From: Oxalobacteraceae bacterium UBA6018
Lineage (GTDB): Bacteria > Pseudomonadota > Gammaproteobacteria > Burkholderiales > Burkholderiaceae_D
Direction: 5' to 3'
Assembly (NCBI GenBank): GCA_002428015.1
Contig: DIZW01000126.1
Span: forward strand, 1 to 28,568
Length of the DNA: 28,568 nt
The first letter of the stretch is position 1. Every line of letters starts with the position of its first letter. Positions 27,599 to 28,568 of this stretch are shown piece after piece. A program made the position numbers and the translations under genes. The notes beneath the pieces are model-generated. The model had not been told where the DNA came from, searched no databases, and worked only from the letters and a program-made list of their open reading frames with translations.

Positions 27599-27756
27599 CA
27601 TATCTTCCCCAGCCGGCGCCGCGGCCCGGGGCCCATTCCGCGCGTTGGGTCGCTGGGATCGTCCAGGCGCTTCGTCGACAATGTGCGCCATTTCCCCGCC
27701 GCCCTGTCCGCGCCGGTCTGTTCGAGCTGTCCCCCGTCCCCAACGGCAAAGTCGTC

Positions 27757-28377
27757 AGGGTCAATTTTGGCCAATATAGCCTGGTTACCGAATTCGAGGG
27801 CCGCTATCAATGGCAAGGCCGTCCTGGAAATGCCAAGCTGCTCGCCATCGTCAACCGCGGCCGCATGGGCAGCAATCGCGACGCCGTGCAACTGGGCGCG
27901 CTCACCGGCACCACGCCCGAGATGGTTCCCGTGCGGCGGCGTGCCTCGCGCCCGGGCGCCGCCCTTAACGTCGAGCAAGCGGTGACGGAGGACCTGGGCG
28001 TGTTCTTGCGCGCCAGTCTCAATGACGGCGGCAAGAAAGCCTACGAATTCACGGAAATCAACCGTTCGGTGGCGGTTGGCCTATCGCACAAGGGCACGCG
28101 CTGGAACCACCCGGACAATGTGGTCGGCCTCGCGTTCGTGGATAACCATCTTTCGCGCGCCGCGCAAACCTATTTCAGCGCTGGCGGCATCGGCATCCTG
28201 ATCGGCGACGGCGCGCTGCGCTATCGCCCGGAGCAAATCGTCGAGACGTATTACTCCGCGGTGCTCGGCAAAGGGTTCACTGGCACGTTCGACTACCAGT
28301 TCATCAGCAATCCCGCCTACAACCGCGATCGCGGTCCGGTATCGATCTACTCCGCGCGCATTCACTACGAGTTCTAA
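27757..28377 (+). pseudogene. 5'-truncated OprB-type carbohydrate porin remnant
   Basis: The last ~205 codons resemble the C-terminal half of the OprB carbohydrate-selective porins: FEGRYQWQGRPGNAKLLAIVNRGRMG, then VRRRASRPGAALNVEQAV, YEFTEINRSVAVGLSHKG, GGIGILIGDGALRY, and the terminal beta-strand PVSIYSARIHYEF ending in Phe, as outer-membrane porins do. The homologous frame continues upstream without any start codon, signal peptide or N-terminal barrel strands. It then runs into the subtilase terminator and gene in an unrelated frame. The first in-frame ATG, 27865, would give only 170 residues starting mid-barrel. It is therefore called a decayed or deletion-truncated gene. Recognition is from memory of the family; the exact left breakpoint is uncertain. 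Confidence 0.7.
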
Positions 28378-28568
28378 CGGCGGCGACTGTCTAGCTCCGG
28401 ACATAACGGTATTTATGTATCAGCTGATGCCCGTTCCTCAGAAATAGCGCGTATCCCCTCTATTCATTTGAAAAGCGTTTTTACGCTTGGGGTCGGAGGC
28501 GACATTCGGACACGAGCTGAGCCGGTGCCGGGCGATATCAAGAACGGCTTGCTGAGTCCGTGTCCAAA
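28378..28568. other. Gene-free 3' flank with inverted repeats
   Basis: No coding frame is apparent. Three structures stand out: ACATAA/TTATGT arms at 28401-28418, AAGCGT/ACGCTT arms at 28473-28488 (no T-run after, so not a terminator), and a 21-base imperfect inverted repeat at 28505-28525 and 28548-28568 that ends exactly at the window edge. The stretch is AT-richer than the gene core, like the first 270 bases. Confidence 0.5.

Noticed and set aside
26542..27756. Upstream part of the open frame that ends in the porin remnant
   Set aside because: It runs through the subtilase gene in a different frame and across its terminator, so it is not part of a protein.
28473..28488. Hairpin AAGCGT/ACGCTT as a terminator for the porin remnant
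   Set aside because: The stem is only 6 bp and is followed by GGGGTCGG, not a T-run.

Overview
The window is high-GC DNA with strong G/C third positions, typical of a free-living betaproteobacterium. Gene content and style (secreted RTX-type metallopeptidase with DUF4214, RCC1-repeat lipoprotein, PPC-tailed subtilase, YgiQ, VF530, OprB-like porin remnant) suggest Oxalobacteraceae, most likely a Massilia-like genus. That placement is inference from family resemblance; there is no rRNA here. No phage, CRISPR array or complete insertion sequence was found. Most of the window is chromosomal housekeeping and secretion genes; the AT-richer first ~270 bases and last ~190 bases are exceptions.

Layout. 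1-491 has no gene. 492-3141 holds a dihydrolipoyl-dehydrogenase-like flavoenzyme, a convergent SRPBCC (DUF1857) protein and a DUF1003 membrane protein. 3228-5333 is a LysR regulator divergent from a medium-chain dehydrogenase, with a palindrome between them. 5371-6838 is a molybdate-uptake pair (modB, modA) with no modC. 6935-8995 is the Rep helicase. 9199-11352 is a secreted M10 metallopeptidase with RTX, Ig-like and DUF4214 regions. 11389-13906 has slyX and an exported M3 peptidase with a clear terminator. 14026-14559 is a small VF530/DUF4404 operon, followed by YgiQ radical SAM (14694-16982) and a seven-repeat RCC1 lipoprotein (17145-18578). 18879-20512 is an overlapping CNBD/AI-2E operon on the minus strand, divergent from a membrane diguanylate cyclase (20776-21936). 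tRNA-Val and tRNA-Asp follow on the minus strand, then a large hybrid histidine kinase (22336-25335, minus) divergent from a secreted subtilase (25715-27526). A 5'-truncated OprB-type porin remnant ends at 28377.

Functional themes. Three proteases/peptidases (M10, M3, S8) and a lipoprotein point to a polymer-degrading, secreting lifestyle. Two signalling genes (GGEEF cyclase, hybrid kinase) and a cyclic-nucleotide-binding protein add regulation.

The most unusual signal is not a gene. All five convergent junctions in the window (lpd/SRPBCC, DUF1003/lysR, dehydrogenase/modB, RCC1/AI-2E, cyclase/tRNA-Asp) contain direct tandem repeats. Units differ in sequence and length (11, 58 plus 8, 12, about 31 and about 16 bp). 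Several arrays begin exactly at a stop codon, so the stop itself is repeated; the lysR array puts stops in all three frames.
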